From assembly GCA_028564675.1 (NCBI GenBank), contig JAOVVO010000026.1, positions 124,001-188,000 of the forward strand: a stretch of 64,000 bases of DNA, given 5' to 3'. Below the pieces are notes generated by a model. That model did no database searches, had not been told where the DNA came from, and saw nothing but the letters and a program-made list of their open reading frames with translations. This DNA comes from Onchocerca lupi (taxonomy: Eukaryota > Nematoda > Chromadorea > Rhabditida > Onchocercidae). A program made the position numbers and the translations under genes. How positions within the stretch are numbered: the first letter of the stretch is position 1; each line of letters begins with the position of its first letter. Below, piece by piece: positions 1 through 16,849 of this stretch.

Positions 1-43
1 AGTCAAGAAGCGCGAAGATAGTTTTAAATGAACAGTCAAAATG

Positions 44-80
44 ATAAGCATGTTTGTCGCAAAAGGAGAAACATGCTTAT
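44..80. repeat. 12-bp perfect inverted repeat
   Basis: Arms at 44-55 and 69-80 (ATAAGCATGTTT and its exact complement) flank a 13-base spacer. No coding context. It could be a small hairpin or part of a repeat family cut by the window edge. Confidence 0.6.
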
Positions 81-89
81 AAATAAAGG

Positions 90-137
90 ATAAACATATT
101 TCCCGCCAAAATGACAAATATATTTGCCGCCAAAATG
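90..137. repeat. 24-bp tandem repeat, two copies
   Basis: Copies at 90-113 and 114-137 share the core GCCAAAATG and differ at a few positions. A good splice-donor-like sequence (CAACAG|GTAAGC) follows at 151/152, so the edge of an exon entering from the left cannot be excluded, but the reading frame before it is short and unrecognised. Confidence 0.6.
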
Positions 138-151
138 CTCCGGTCAACAGG

Positions 152-3100
152 TAAGCAAAGCGAGATCGATCAATCATGAGGTGACGAATCGTAAATCAGG
201 GAAGAAAGAGGAGCTCCGGAAGGATATAAAAGAATCAGATTTTGGAGAATCATTTTGTTTAGGCTACAAGTTATCTAGAATACCTCAGTTTCTACAGCAA
301 CAGTTTTTACAACAATCAAGAAATCGACAATCTAAGACGAATATTGTTTTCTACTCTCAGCAAAGAAAGAATAATCTGTTTTCAATTACCTCGGATATTC
401 TTCAGCAACTGTTTGTATTGTAGAGGAAGAAATACTCTTCTACCTATCAATAAAACTTCGTTACTAAAAATTCATTTCTGTCACACCAATTCAAATTCAA
501 TTTTTCTAACAACTAGTGGTTCAATATGAGATTCATTTCAGAAAAAAAAAAAATTCAGAAGATTCAGCTCGATGATTTCATTATTTCACTAGTAACAGAA
601 CTTTAAAGTTCTGTTCTTCTAAGAAAAAATTTGTTGGAAAAGGCTTATGCTTATAATAAATGAAAATAAGACAATTCTTATTTCCTTTCTTCAAGATAGA
701 TATCAGTTTCATTATTTTAGATAAAAAATTTGAAATTTAAGAAAAGTTGCAAATGAACAATTTTCCTCTACCCATTTAAAAATTAATTAGAAGTGCTAAT
801 TTATGACTAACAACTTATTAATGAATGGTAATATGGAAGAATTAGCTACCTTAGTGAATTTCGAAAAATCTTTTTTTTGAGTAATTGAAATCATATCTTT
901 CTCTTTTATTTGAAAGAAGTGGAAGAGGAGAAATGTAAGCAAAAACAGAGTGAGGAATGCTAATCCATTTGTTAAAAGCTGTTCACCTGTGAACGAACAA
1001 CTGATGCATGAGCTGATCAAAACTACTGCCATACTCGAAAAAATTTGGCTTACTCGATTAATAATATCACAGTAAATCTCAACTGCAGGTCAAGAATAAT
1101 GGAATGATAGCAATACATCTTTTATAAATCTCTATGATAGAATATAAAAATTTTGAAAGAAAAATTTAAGTTTTACCCTCTTATAGCACATTACTTAATC
1201 TCAAGTCTCAATTTTTATATTGGTCCTCAGCATTTGTACAGTTTCGCTTCTTTGTAGTAGTTATGGATTGTTTAAAAATAAAATATGAGTGATCAGTGAT
1301 TTATACGGATAAATTACGGACTGACAATATCTCGACAACATTAAGCATGCCATGAAATTAACTTTAAAGCTGTGAATATCTTTGAAAAGTTTGATAAAGA
1401 AAATCCATTAGAGACTGATATAACTATTTACAGGCATTCTTTCCCATAAATCTTAATACCTACTTTTGTGATCAAATCTTGCTGTTACAAAAGAGGACAG
1501 CAAAATAAACTAGACTGAATGACGACGTCTACTGATGATAATGGTAAAAGTGACAGCAGATATTTTAATTAAAGGAAACTTTTTGAACGACAGAGTGCAT
1601 TGTCATAATTAAAAATTTAAAAAAAAAAAAGTGACATATCTCAGTTCATTAAAAAAATTATTAAGAAAAAAAAGATTAAAAAGGAAGAATAAAAGAACGG
1701 CACATTTTTAACTTATTTTTTAGAGTGAAGAAGAACAATAAGCAATGTTTGACAAATTCAGAGAGATTTAGGAAAAAGTTAATTATCCTCTGGAAAGTGT
1801 TTATAAATTAAAAGATATTGCAACTTTAACCATATTGAAATTGTTTACAGTAAAAATACATTGCAAGATATAGCTCTATGTACGAAAGGATGGAACTGAA
1901 GGATTGCAGTTAATTCCTGGAAGGTTTTGGCTACTAGATAAAAAAATAAAATGCTTAGATCCAACAAAAAGGAATCAAAAATGAAAAAATACGGTCACAA
2001 ATGATAAAGTTAGATAAACTTCATACAATGAAATGGTTCTAATTAATGTCCAGTTCATGTTAGACATCACCCTGCTGGGTCAACCCTCCCGATTTGTTGA
2101 GATGAAAGAGAGACAAAAGTTCAGAATTGGATTGACATTATCCAGGTATACGGTATTTAGAACAAGCAATATGTATCATCTGAATCCATGTGAGACATAA
2201 CATTTTATCCATCGGTGAAAGGCCTAGGACTGAACATTTCTAAAAACTGTTGGTTGGCTCCGATAATGATTAATACTGACTCAGTATTAATTTATAAAAC
2301 GTCTTAAAGCAAATGATGACATTTATGAAAATTAAAAGGCTGCTTATGTGGTTTAAAGGGCAAGTAATAAAGTTCTAAAATGATGCCAACTTTGAAGATA
2401 TTTGAGGATAAAGCTATTTGAAAATTTCGTTCTTTAGCCACTGGAATTTCCAGTATATGATGGAATGAGTTTCCAAACAAACTTCAAAATGATCAGCTTA
2501 AGTATATGGTCGATGGATGAAACAATTAGAAACAGAAAGGGCACAATGTGATTTTTTCACTTCCGGAAAACTATCAAAATGAACAATCTAACGGAAGTAG
2601 CAAAAAAATAAATAAAAATCGAGAAAACGATTTGTTATATTAATATGAAGAGGGATGTTTCAACTTTCTAATTTTACCAATTAGAAAGGGCTGACGAGAA
2701 GGAAAATGATGCATCGCATCCTTAACAAAAGATAATATCACAAATAAGGTCTTGTCTAAAAAGCAAGAATGACTAGAAAGTTGACAAAAATAAAAGTTCA
2801 AATTTTTTGGAATAACAAAAAAGCGTGAAGATTTTTCAACGTCTCAGGAAAGAGAGAAACAAAATAACAAAATGTGCTCCCGAAATAAATTGTTGACGTG
2901 ATGGAAAACAAATGAAGATGAGTGGTACAAGAAAGTAGAAAGTTCAGAGTGATTGATTTTCACGTCAGATGAACAGTAAAATCAAAGCATTTGGAAGATT
3001 TTGAAGTTAAAATAGAAATTCCAAAAGTTTCAATTTACGATCTGTTGCAAATGACTTGTTGTTAAAAAGACCTATTAATGCTAATTAAAATAAATAGATA

Positions 3101-3230
3101 AAAGAGAAGAAAAATCGTTGGGACTAACGGCTAATTCTGATATCTTCTTTAAGAAGAAATGGAAAGATGAAATTCCTGAAGATGATATTTAGAATTAATG
3201 AACGATAATGAAATTATCATCAGCTAATTT
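152..3230. other. AT-rich region without recognisable gene
   Basis: No exon chain or protein family is visible on either strand; the reading frames are short and low in complexity. It contains a 23-bp palindrome centred on an AP-1-like TGACTCA site at 2269-2291. Some stretches near 2,400-3,000 read as broken frames and may be old repeat remnants, but I recognise no transposon domain. Confidence 0.5.
2269..2291. promoter_or_regulatory. 23-bp palindrome centred on TGACTCA
   Basis: Two perfect 11-bp arms (ATTAATACTGA and its complement) meet at a single central C, creating the consensus AP-1/bZIP heptamer TGACTCA in the middle. This is a possible bZIP binding site. Function is inferred only; no gene start is nearby. 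Confidence 0.35.
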
Positions 3231-3900
3231 CCTTCATCACGTCGAATAACCCTCCGGAAGTGAACTCGTACGAGTTGCATCACCGCTAGCTGAGACAACC
3301 TGACGCCTGATTGACGTATCACTGTCATCTCATCTGAGATTCCACCGTGAATGGTGGTAATACGACGATAGTGACAGCGCTAGTAGATGCAGTGTTCGAA
3401 TCTGCAAACTTATCGAGAAGAATGGATAATTATGATAGCAGCGTGCAGGAAGCACACAGAAGATGCCATAAAATTAAGTCGACAAACGGCGGGTGCACTA
3501 CCACCGGAAGTTGTTTCCCACTTTTCTCCCTAACTTTCGCGATGGTGCAAGCTGGAGTGCGTGCGTCGGTGTTAAACAAGCAGCTGCAGTAGCAAGCAGC
3601 AGTAGCAGTAGCAGTAGCAGTAGTAGCAATAGTTGTTAGTAGTAAGAGCATTTCAAGTTGCGATTCAGTAGAAAGCTGAAGAAGAAGCATCATCATCCGA
3701 TAGAGAGTGGGATGGAACATTGTTCGACTGAAGTATTGGAAGAGCATTGAAACATCACATCGTGAATTCCTGTTATCGCTACTGAAACAACGAGCATTAC
3801 CTCTCTCCTCAGATGATGATGATCCTCCAGTGATAATGATGATGATGTGCATTTCTCTTCATCCATTCCATTCATAAGTTCTACATGAGAAACAAACCCT
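3231..3900. other. GC-richer island with triplet repeats
   Basis: The first part is close to half G+C (the line 3241-3300 has 32 of 60), far above the surrounding DNA. It carries a 14-bp perfect palindrome (AACTCGTACGAGTT, 3263-3276), an AGC/AGT triplet run at about 3583-3633, and GATGAT-rich runs at about 3810-3850. Overlapping frames on both strands are open but repetitive, and no family is recognised. It could be an enhancer, an untranslated exon or a short unrecognised gene. Confidence 0.4.
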
Positions 3901-6900
3901 CATCATCTGGAAAGCCTAGAAATCATAAACTATGTTTCAGGCTGAAAGTAGCACGAACCAAAAGAATATTCCATTTCCATTTTGAATTTGAATAGAAGTG
4001 ATGGCAAATTGAAACATGTCAAAACGTGTAAACGACCACTTTGAGACAAAATTTAGCCTTTCGTTGGATCATTTGACATTTTATCATCGTTGGCAATCGT
4101 TTTAAACCGCAGCTGAACTATCAGACGCTCCGAAGAGTAGCATATGTTCAAAAGTTTTTAACCGAAATTCTAATTATTCGATGAGCGTAAACCGGAGATT
4201 GTCATTCAGAGAAGTTACAGCAAGCAGTTAGCAAGAGATAAGGATGCGAAGAGCAATCGCTTAAAGAACCTTTGAGCTGACGAACAAAACTTGAATGTTT
4301 TTAAGAGAAGAGCTCTGTGCAACTCCAAGGAAGAGATATTTCTAAATGCTACAAAACTTTTACTTCTTGATAAATATAGTAAATTAAGCCAATATAATCT
4401 TCTTACTTGAGCACTGTTCTAAATTGCTTAATCTATTTACTTGATAAATTATTGAAATTGAAGTAGCTATAGCTCTCTGAAGACTCTTAGTCTACTTGTT
4501 TACAACAACATAGCAGAATGAATTTGATTTGATGAAATTTCATTTATCAGCGGATAAATGTCATGATTTGTAGAAGGGATAAAGGATAAAGTTGATAATG
4601 ATTTGACATGCAGTGCATGCGTGCTTGTTGCTGCACGCAATCTCCTTCTCTAATTCGATGATTGTAATGATGGACAGGAAAGAAATGCCGTTAGTAATCA
4701 AAATTAACCGTCAATGGCAATGAGATGATGTCTGCTCGAAGAGGTAGCATTTCATTACACAATTTCCAGTTACTTATCGTAGATCTTCTTCAAAGCACAA
4801 TCGATCCAACTTCATCTTTCCAATCTCCCATCGATTTAAAATTCAACTAATACAATTCAGAGTAGAACGAACAATGAAAACTTGTCGATAATAAATTACT
4901 TTTTTTTTGTAAACAAAGGAGGAAAAAAAAAATTATCAGCACATTGTTTTTGCTTTAAAAAGTTTTCATGAATATTCATCGAAAAGTCTCTTTGCAAAAA
5001 GTTGGAGTTAATTGTCCCGACTACTTCTCAATAATTTTATGTAATAGATGATAATGTATATGATACATATTCGGTATTTCCATGTATACCGGAAGATATT
5101 TGACATTTATTTGACATGAAAATTATAGAAATCATTATTAACGGATTCTTTGTAGTTGAAGCATCTAAAGTTAGCCAATGAGCGAAGAAGATTCAAAAGA
5201 TTCAAAATTATTATTATTATCATTATTATTTTTATAACTTTAGATGCTAACTAACTGTAAGTGCGATAGAAAGAATATACGGTACGATTGCTTCCAAACA
5301 GCTTTCTATGGTATCATTAGTATGCAATTACAATAGTGCGATAATCAATTCTACTTAAATTTACACTTTTTTCCCTTTTCGGAATTTAGATTCTCAAATG
5401 TTGTTTTACAAAACCAGTTGGAACAGATTGTTTGATGGTACTTTATGTGGTACTAACTCTATTATTTGGAAATACAACCTGGCCATTATTGGCATAATTT
5501 CAAACTCTAGAAGTTTATGAAATTCACAGATGTGTTCGTCTTATATTGAGGACATACAAATATATAACTGTTGAATAGTGCAGGTGTATATAAAATTTGT
5601 AGAGTAGAGTAGAGGTATGAAGATGGGCTGCTGAACGACTGACTGGCACAAATTTACGAAAAAGTATGCCATCAAACCAGAGAGCAGCAGTTTAATTCAT
5701 TTTAAAATTTTGCACCTCTCTTGAGTGACCCATTAAGTAATAATAATAATATTGCTCCTAACAGGGTACCTATATATGTCTTCATTTATTCACACTTATC
5801 CTTTATACCTATGAATTTAACCAGATTTGTTTATTATGAATTCCTCCTTTCAGGTAATTACTTTTAATTTTACTAAACATTAGTCATTGTTGCTAGTTTT
5901 ATCAACATCTGGCTGCTCATATGTCTGCGATTTTATAATGCGCCACTATAAAGAAACAATTAATGAGATGATGATTTCAAGACTATACGATAATTGGAAG
6001 ATTTTAAAACTTCCGTGATCATATCTCGTGTCACATAAAATAAGTCATTACACAGTTACCAATTTATTTTGAATGAAAAATCTCCTGAATTTGAAAAACC
6101 GCGTATTTTTTCATTCGAATACACAAATACACAGTGCAGTTGATTTTAAAGTTTCTCACTTTATGTCTATTTCAACGGGCTTATTTATTTGAAAATGAAA
6201 TTAGAATTCTTTTGCTTTTTCTTAATTCAAACTAAATACGCATTCGTAATGTTGGTTGATCCAAAAATTGATTTATCCGATAAATCTATTTGAGATTTAT
6301 CAAATAGACGTGATCCAAATGTTTAGTAACCGCAGTGTAAGAAACAATGAATATTTTTCATAATAAAAGAATTGATAATAACGCGTAGTTTTGCTGCCGT
6401 ACTTTTCCATCATCATATACCTTCAAACAATGAATGGAAGGAAAAAATTCCAGTTTGGTAGAGAAGATCTTCGGGCGCAAGTTGAGCTTTATCATCATAA
6501 TATATTTCTTTCTTCCTCCACACTCCTCTTCCCCTAACTTGATTAAACTTGAGCAAAATTTGTCCGCAAAGCACAAACCAGTAATATAACTTCTGCAGGA
6601 TGACTGGTTTTACATAGGCATTCTCCTTGCTGCAACTGTTGTTAAGTAATCGCTTTATATATTATTGCCTCTGCGAAAGATGTGTTTACTTAACGCTTCC
6701 TTATCTTTCGTTAGCTAAATATTTCTGCATGGATTTAGACATGCTCCATTTTTCGAACAGCATTTTCGGAAAATTTCAGCTATACTTTCCTTTGATCTTG
6801 AAGTTTCTAACATTGTATTAATCGAAAAAAAAAAAAAGGGGGAACGAATCTAAAAAGTTACCTGAAGTCAACGTTTGTACTCTACAAGATACTACTCTTA

Positions 6901-7790
6901 ACTTATGCTGTCAATTATTTTTGACATATTTGAAGTCTTTGTAGCAAAAGAAAAAAAATGCGAAAATAATTTGTGGTGTTACCATTATCTATTGTGTTTT
7001 TGAACTATCGTATGCATGAACTATTCTATTCTCAATTATTATTAGTTGCAACCTCTCAGGAAGTTCATTCTTACGTTGTTATTTCATTAATTCAGCAAGT
7101 TTATTAGTCAAGGTAAAGCTGACAAAGTTGAACTAATTCTTTACTTTTTATTTAAAAACTCTCCATAAACAAACAATGCTGCATATACTGCATAAATTTT
7201 TTTCCTGAATTACAATCTATGAAGTATTGCGATTTGCATAAGATTTCACTAGCTGCTTTTATCAATCATCAGGTCTAAAGAAATTAATCCTATATTTGTG
7301 GTAGTAAAAATCAATGATGTAATCATTTTTTCACAAAGAATGGTATGATAAAGTTTTTTTCTATAATTATAGATATTATAACTTTCTATGACAGTTCATG
7401 CTTTTTATATTTCTTTCACCGGTCTTTCATCGAAATATCGATGTAATCATTACGTTTCACCAATGAATCAGTTGGCAATAGCTGTGTACTGATCGGTTTT
7501 TTTCAATTTTCAAGTAATAGAGTTATAAGCTAGCAGTAGCTAATTGATCATTGCTTTGATCGAAGCAAACTTATCAGTTAGCAACAATCAACCATATTAC
7601 CCTTCTTTCAATCTTGTCAGTCTCATTTGTTACTTTGAAGAAAAGACAATGCGTCATGTTCAGTCAACAGATTTCTTTGTTTCAGTAAAATGAATTGAAC
7701 TCAATTTTACTTTTCCACGGCATCGCTAGAGAATTATACTTCTTTTCTTGCCAATTAATTGTCATATCTTACCTGTCCATCTGAATGTTC
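3901..7790. other. AT-rich region, no gene seen
   Basis: No supported exon on either strand. It holds a 14-bp perfect inverted repeat (5160-5173 and 5235-5248) around an ATT microsatellite, and overlapping small palindromes at about 6282-6310. Confidence 0.5.
5160..5248. repeat. Inverted repeat with ATT-rich loop
   Basis: Arms AGCATCTAAAGTTA (5160-5173) and its exact complement (5235-5248) are separated by about 61 bases containing an (ATT)n tract. The outer flanks pair further with a 2-base gap. It may be a small MITE remnant or a chance hairpin. Confidence 0.5.
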
Positions 7791-7798
7791 AATACATG

Positions 7799-7818
7799 CA
7801 CACATACACACCTACACA

Positions 7819-7859
<41 letters not shown>

Positions 7860-7860
7860 A
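7799..7860. repeat. CA dinucleotide microsatellite
   Basis: A run of CA units with scattered CATA and CCTA interruptions. The frames that cross it (Val/Cys repeats on the reverse strand) are artefacts of the repeat. Confidence 0.95.
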
Positions 7861-11630
<3,770 letters not shown>

Positions 11631-11639
11631 TCGGTTTCA

Positions 11640-11830
11640 ACGTGTGATAGTAATAGTAATAAGCAGTAAGAAGTGATGGTGGCTGTGGTGCCACGGCACG
11701 CGCTGGCACCAAACTACTACTCCTGCTGCCCCTCTTGTAATATCTATCTCGCCGTGCTCTTCTATCAAAATGTCTCCAAAAACGCAACTTGTAAAAATGA
11801 ATCGTAAAAGTTGCCGTAACACAAAGTTAG
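11640..11830. other. Short GC-rich island
   Basis: The line 11681-11740 has 37 of 60 G+C, the highest seen in this part of the window. It contains an inverted pair GGTGCCA (11687-11693) and TGGCACC (11704-11710). No recognisable protein is encoded. A conserved regulatory element or untranslated exon is possible. Confidence 0.35.
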
Positions 11831-14800
11831 GCGTCGACTTTGCGATTCGATAGGATGAATTATGGAAGGAAGAGAAAGAGACAAAGAAATGAAGCCCTAA
11901 TTTCTCCCATATCTTTCTTTCATCTGTTGCAGTTATATTTCAGGCTTGTGTATATTACTCATCCATCGCCTGTTTCTTATCACCTTCACGTCCGTCCTGT
12001 TATCTTATCACTTTTCACGTCCGTTACACCTTGTATTTCCTTTATATTTCAAATCTAAATATTCATATTTTATTCTTTTTCTTGAAGTGAATTTTTAGTA
12101 TAGGATGAGGAGAATTGCCAAAATTTAAATTTCAAGATGTAGAAAAAAAATTAAGGAATTGATCGTGTTGTGAGGCTGTTTGAATACATCCGCTCATTAC
12201 CAAATCAAATGATATAAATTATTCGACATTTCTGTGCTATCTTATGACTCGTTCTGTCCTGCCATAACTGATAACGCATCGAATTTAACCAATTTCTTTG
12301 TAGCTGTTGATATCATCTTTGCACATTTATTTCATCGTTTGCCTTTCTATTCTATATGTTAATCAACATTGGCAACTACAATTAAAATTTCTAATATTAC
12401 CATTTTGCAATATAACGCAGCACCTCAGTTCTTTGCTTTTACTTTTTTGATCCTATCATATCACTCAATACACTATTTATCCTGACAAAGATCAAGCAAG
12501 CTCAATTATAAAATTAAGCCATCATGCGTTGTTGATAAGATGATAATGCCTGCTATTATGTATATTTATAACTTCCTTCTAATATTGCCCAGACATGTCG
12601 TATGTTTCTGCATTTATCAATACTTGTTATTCTTGCTCCAAATAATTCTTCATAGTTTGAAACATTTAGTTTACTTAGTAGACAAATTGTTGCCTGAATT
12701 TTCTTTCCAACAGTCAATCCTGCATCGATTCATTCATATTACTTTGAATCAATGAATTCGTACTCTAAATTACCTGTTTCACATTGAAGTACCTATCATC
12801 AGTATGGCAAGTGATTTATCAATTCGCTAGTATCATTCTTTTGCAATGGCAGCTGATAAAGAAATTTGTTAAATGTCTTCAGGCGATTTACTGAAGTCTA
12901 TGCCCAAATTGAAACAAAAGAGTTGAGCGAAATGGTTGTTAACATTTGGAGTTTTGATGCGAGGGATTTTCTCGCAAGTGGGTATGTCATTTGTGAGAGA
13001 TATTGAACTTGTCGGTTTTTCTAAAGTGGTTGTGGCGGAAGATGAAGATATGGAGATATATGGGGAGGAGATGGCAGATAAAATGATAGTCGAGCAATTG
13101 TTCAAAAAAGAGTAACAATCATAATAGTAGTAAATAGTAATACTAAACCTCGGAATTTCGATCCCATATATCTGGTTGATTGTGTATCTGTAATATTTCC
13201 CCTTCTTCTTTGTTCTGTTTTTTCCTGATCAAAACTTGTTTAATTTTCTTTTTTCGGCTTGATCAAATAATACATCACATTGACTTAGATTTCAAACAGT
13301 GAGATTACAAAATTTTCGAATGGAATGTGATAGGCTAGGAAGATCAAGTCTTCCAGGAATAGTAATGATGTATAATACTTTGAACAGTAAAAGTATTAAT
13401 AAGGTAGTGCTAATAATGTTGATGTTAACAGAAATTGACTGTCCTTATCCTTTTTATATGTTAAAAAATGAATTCATTGATTTTTGGGCCTAGATTAGGA
13501 ATAAAGATTTGGGAACCTGAATATTTCAGTCCAGTCCAATTCAATTTATATTTAAGACACAAGAAAATATTTCAACTTTTTACAACAGCATGCTGCAAGA
13601 TGTTCAATCAGTTATCCTACTGATCGGTTGTAATTGATCAGTTGATTGGTGCACAAAGAGACTCATAAATCGAACAAAGACAATTAAAATTCGAAGGATC
13701 GGAGCGTACCCTTATAGGGATGGCACCCGGCAGAAATCTCATTTTTTCCACTAGTACTATTATATCGAAGTTGTTAAACAAGTTACAAAAATTGATAGGT
13801 AAATAAATGTTAGTGACACATTTTCTCTAACAGTTTATTGTTACAACCGAATTTGCCGAACAAATAAGAAATTACTTTCATCTAAAGTTCTTTTCTGTGA
13901 TGTTTCCGAGAGCAAATTGATTCTCTTTCTTACATTAAGTACGTATCTATTTTTGCAATATGTTTTCACAAAAGAAGCCAATTATACAGTACAACTGTTG
14001 ACAGGGAGGGATAAGCCATGATTTCAGAAGTAATTTTCAGAAGTTTTGTGATATGAGCAAACTCAAAAGAGTTTGCTCATATCATAAAGTTTTTGAAAAT
14101 TAAAAATTCTTCAAAATTTCAACTATTCAAATGCGATGGAATTCATTTATTGAAAAAATATTGACATCATTTTTCCATTTACCTATCACTTTTTAAGCAT
14201 TGATTGAAATGAGATTCATTTATACCAGTGATAGTGTATTTTGGAGAAAATTAAAGATTTCAAGGTTCAAAATTTGCAACTTTACTAAACATGAACTTGG
14301 CGATTTTGTCAGCAAATCAGTGATGTGAACTAGAAAAGTAGAACTTAAATTTTTAAAAGAAGAATTGGGAAAAAGAAAAAGAGATCGTTTACATCTTCAT
14401 TCATTCATATTTCCAAACTTTTTTCTAGATTATTTTAAATAGATCCTTCCATCCTTTCTTATCTCTCCATTCATCCAGGACCAATTACAATAAATAATTA
14501 CCTCTAGTATAAAAGTGTTTTCACAACAAAAATAAGGAAAAATCTTTTTGTACTTTTCATCGGAAGTACAAATTTATCAAGCTTTCAAAATTACATGAGA
14601 ATATAGAATGCATAAATCTGATATGATCATAAAAAATCAACCATATCATGTGATAATATGGAATTGAAGAGTTAGATAATAGGCATCGACATCACTTACA
14701 AAGCATTCTGATTAGCTTCCGGAACATAAGCATATGTCGGAGTATAGTGGTAATTTTGCTTCTAATTTTAATATTTAATGAGTTCATTGAATAATTCCAT

Positions 14801-16395
14801 CCCATCAAACGATTTTTATCGAAAAATTTTCTTACATTCTGTGGCATATAGAGTTTCTGTTAGGAATTCATAAATTATCACCATATTTTACTAGTTTTCG
14901 GATATTCTTATACATAAAATGACAATCAAAAAAGCCTTTATTCATTCACTGTTAATAGAAACTGATTGAATAACTTTTACAAAAGCAGTTCTCATTGTTC
15001 CTTCAGCAGTGTCCACATTGAGATGATTCAGAACAATGAAACATTGCCTCTGTTAAACTTTCAATTTGATAAATATTGTAAATTTTAAAATCTCATTTTC
15101 TCTGTAAAAATTTTCAAAGATTGGCGGGAGGAGAGATGTTGAACTGGGCACTGATAACAGATGATTTCTTGATATTCGGGGAAAATTTGGCTTAGAAAAA
15201 ACAAAAAAGAAAAAAAATCGGAAAGAAGTTAAGAAAAGTTTTGAAACAATATTATTAAAAGTGAAATAATAGCAAAAGTGGAAAAAGGAAAAGGCAGATT
15301 TGCAACGTAGTTTGCTGAATTGTAGAGCTGAATACATCATTCATTTCCTTTTTCGTTTTCGACAAGTTTTTTGCAAACTTTTATGCTCGGATATGGAGCT
15401 ATCATTAACTGCCAATAACAATTCCTCCTTCCTACTACTCATGCTACTTTATCATATCTCTTCTTCTTGTCAAACGCGCCGAATTCCTCACATATCCAAC
15501 GATTAGAGAAATTTATCACTTTTATGCAATTATTTTCTAGAAAAAAATATTCTAAATAGCTGTAGAATTCCTTCTGGAAGAAAGCATCATTTCTCACCGA
15601 TATTTTTGGGATTTTAAGATATAATCATGCTAAAACTGATCGTTGATTTCAGTGCTTTGATCGGAATTTATCGGTGATCGAGTTAGACTGTCATAGGATT
15701 TGAGATCTATCAGAATGCTACAGACAAAAAGATGCTTTCAAACATTCAGTCATAATAACAACATTAAAATACAGAATGAGAAGACTGGCGATGGGAAAGA
15801 ACTCACTCTGTAGCAATGCCAAAAAACTGTAAATAAACAGAAGTACGAAGAAAAGCAAATAGTTCGAGCACTATCAATAAACATAAGCGTGCTTGAGAGA
15901 GAGGCGTGAGAACAAGCGCAAAATTTTGTAAAAAAGGCAATGAAATTAGCACGTAATTAATTACTTTTAGTGAAGAGAAAGAGGAAGTAAAAGAGAGATT
16001 AGTTCTGTTTGGAAAGTTTAAAAGAATTGAATGGAAGGAAGAGAAGAAATCAAGATTGAGCAATCTGTTCCGGTCAAAAATGAATGACAAGTTCAAACAA
16101 TTCCATCAGATCATCACAAACATAGTCAATTTGAATTGGAGCAATAAGGAATGAAATCCAATGAAAATAAATTAAATGGTGTCCAATGAAATCATTATTC
16201 AACAGTTACTACTTCTAGGGTTTTTTTGAATTCTGGATTTGATCTCTCGAAGCGGAAGTTCCAAATTCAAATGCTTCGTTACAAATTAATTTGATACAGT
16301 TGAGCAGAAGAAAGACTAGAATGATGATTCATTGTATCTCTTTAATAAGTAATTTATGGCAGTGATTGGCGAAAAGAAGAGTTCACTGCCAAGAG
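11831..16395. other. AT-rich region with one strong hairpin
   Basis: No gene is supported. A reverse-strand frame at 12869-13105 is Ser/Thr-rich and open but has no acceptor in front of it and no recognised family. The only clear structure is the hairpin at 14031-14102, listed separately. Confidence 0.4.
14031..14102 (+). ncRNA. 72-nt hairpin, possible small-RNA precursor
   Basis: Sixteen bases at 14049-14064 are perfectly complementary to 14069-14084 across an AAAA loop. The next 18 bases on each side (14031-14048 and 14085-14102) also pair without a single mismatch if the plus strand is transcribed: 14 Watson-Crick pairs and 4 G-U pairs. That gives 34 consecutive pairs. On the minus strand the same four positions would be A-C mismatches. 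The length suits a pre-miRNA, but the four-base loop is tight and no mature product can be identified. It could also be a decayed inverted repeat. Confidence 0.3.
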
Positions 16396-16519
16396 ACCAG
16401 TGATAACTATTAGTGCTTATCAGAGAATCAGTGAAAACTATTAGCACCTATCAAGGGATCAGTGATAATTATTAGCGCATATCAAATGATTAGTGATAAG
16501 TATTAGAGCATATCATTAA
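16396..16519. promoter_or_regulatory. Four-copy 31-bp array of paired inverted GATA sites
   Basis: Four tandem 31-bp units start at 16396, 16427, 16458 and 16489. Units 1, 3 and 4 carry TGATA near the start and TATCA near the end, as an inverted pair spaced by about ten bases; unit 2 has changed the first arm to TGAAA. TGATAA is the core bound by nematode GATA factors such as ELT-1 and ELT-2. The repeat is seen directly; an enhancer role is inferred. The nearest gene start downstream is the BED gene, about 4.8 kb away. Confidence 0.45.
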
Positions 16520-16849
16520 TTGGCCAAATGTAAAAAGGCATTTCGATCTACTTTTCCTCTCCTATTCTGTAAATAACGAAAAGATGCCACTTAATATATC
16601 AATCGGCAGATGTTTGTCAATAAAGAGGTGACTATTGAGGAACATCTGGAAGTTTTCAACTAATATAAATACCTTCACGTGTATCATATCATTGTCATCT
16701 AACACTGATGTTATCACTGAAGGAAAGATATCGTAACTTATAGGAAAGGTCGATAATTGCATGGTAACTGTACCTTAGATTATCTTAGATACTGTACCTT
16801 GGAATAGTTTATCTCTTAGGAGAGGTACCAGGTAGTACAAATAAGCCTG

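Noticed and set aside
1700..3200. Suspected retrotransposon remnant
   Set aside because: A short stretch vaguely recalls a gag motif, but frames are too broken and no reverse transcriptase, integrase or terminal repeat is visible.
12869..13105. Ser/Thr-rich minus-strand frame
   Set aside because: No acceptor precedes it, it has no recognised similarity and no companion exon.
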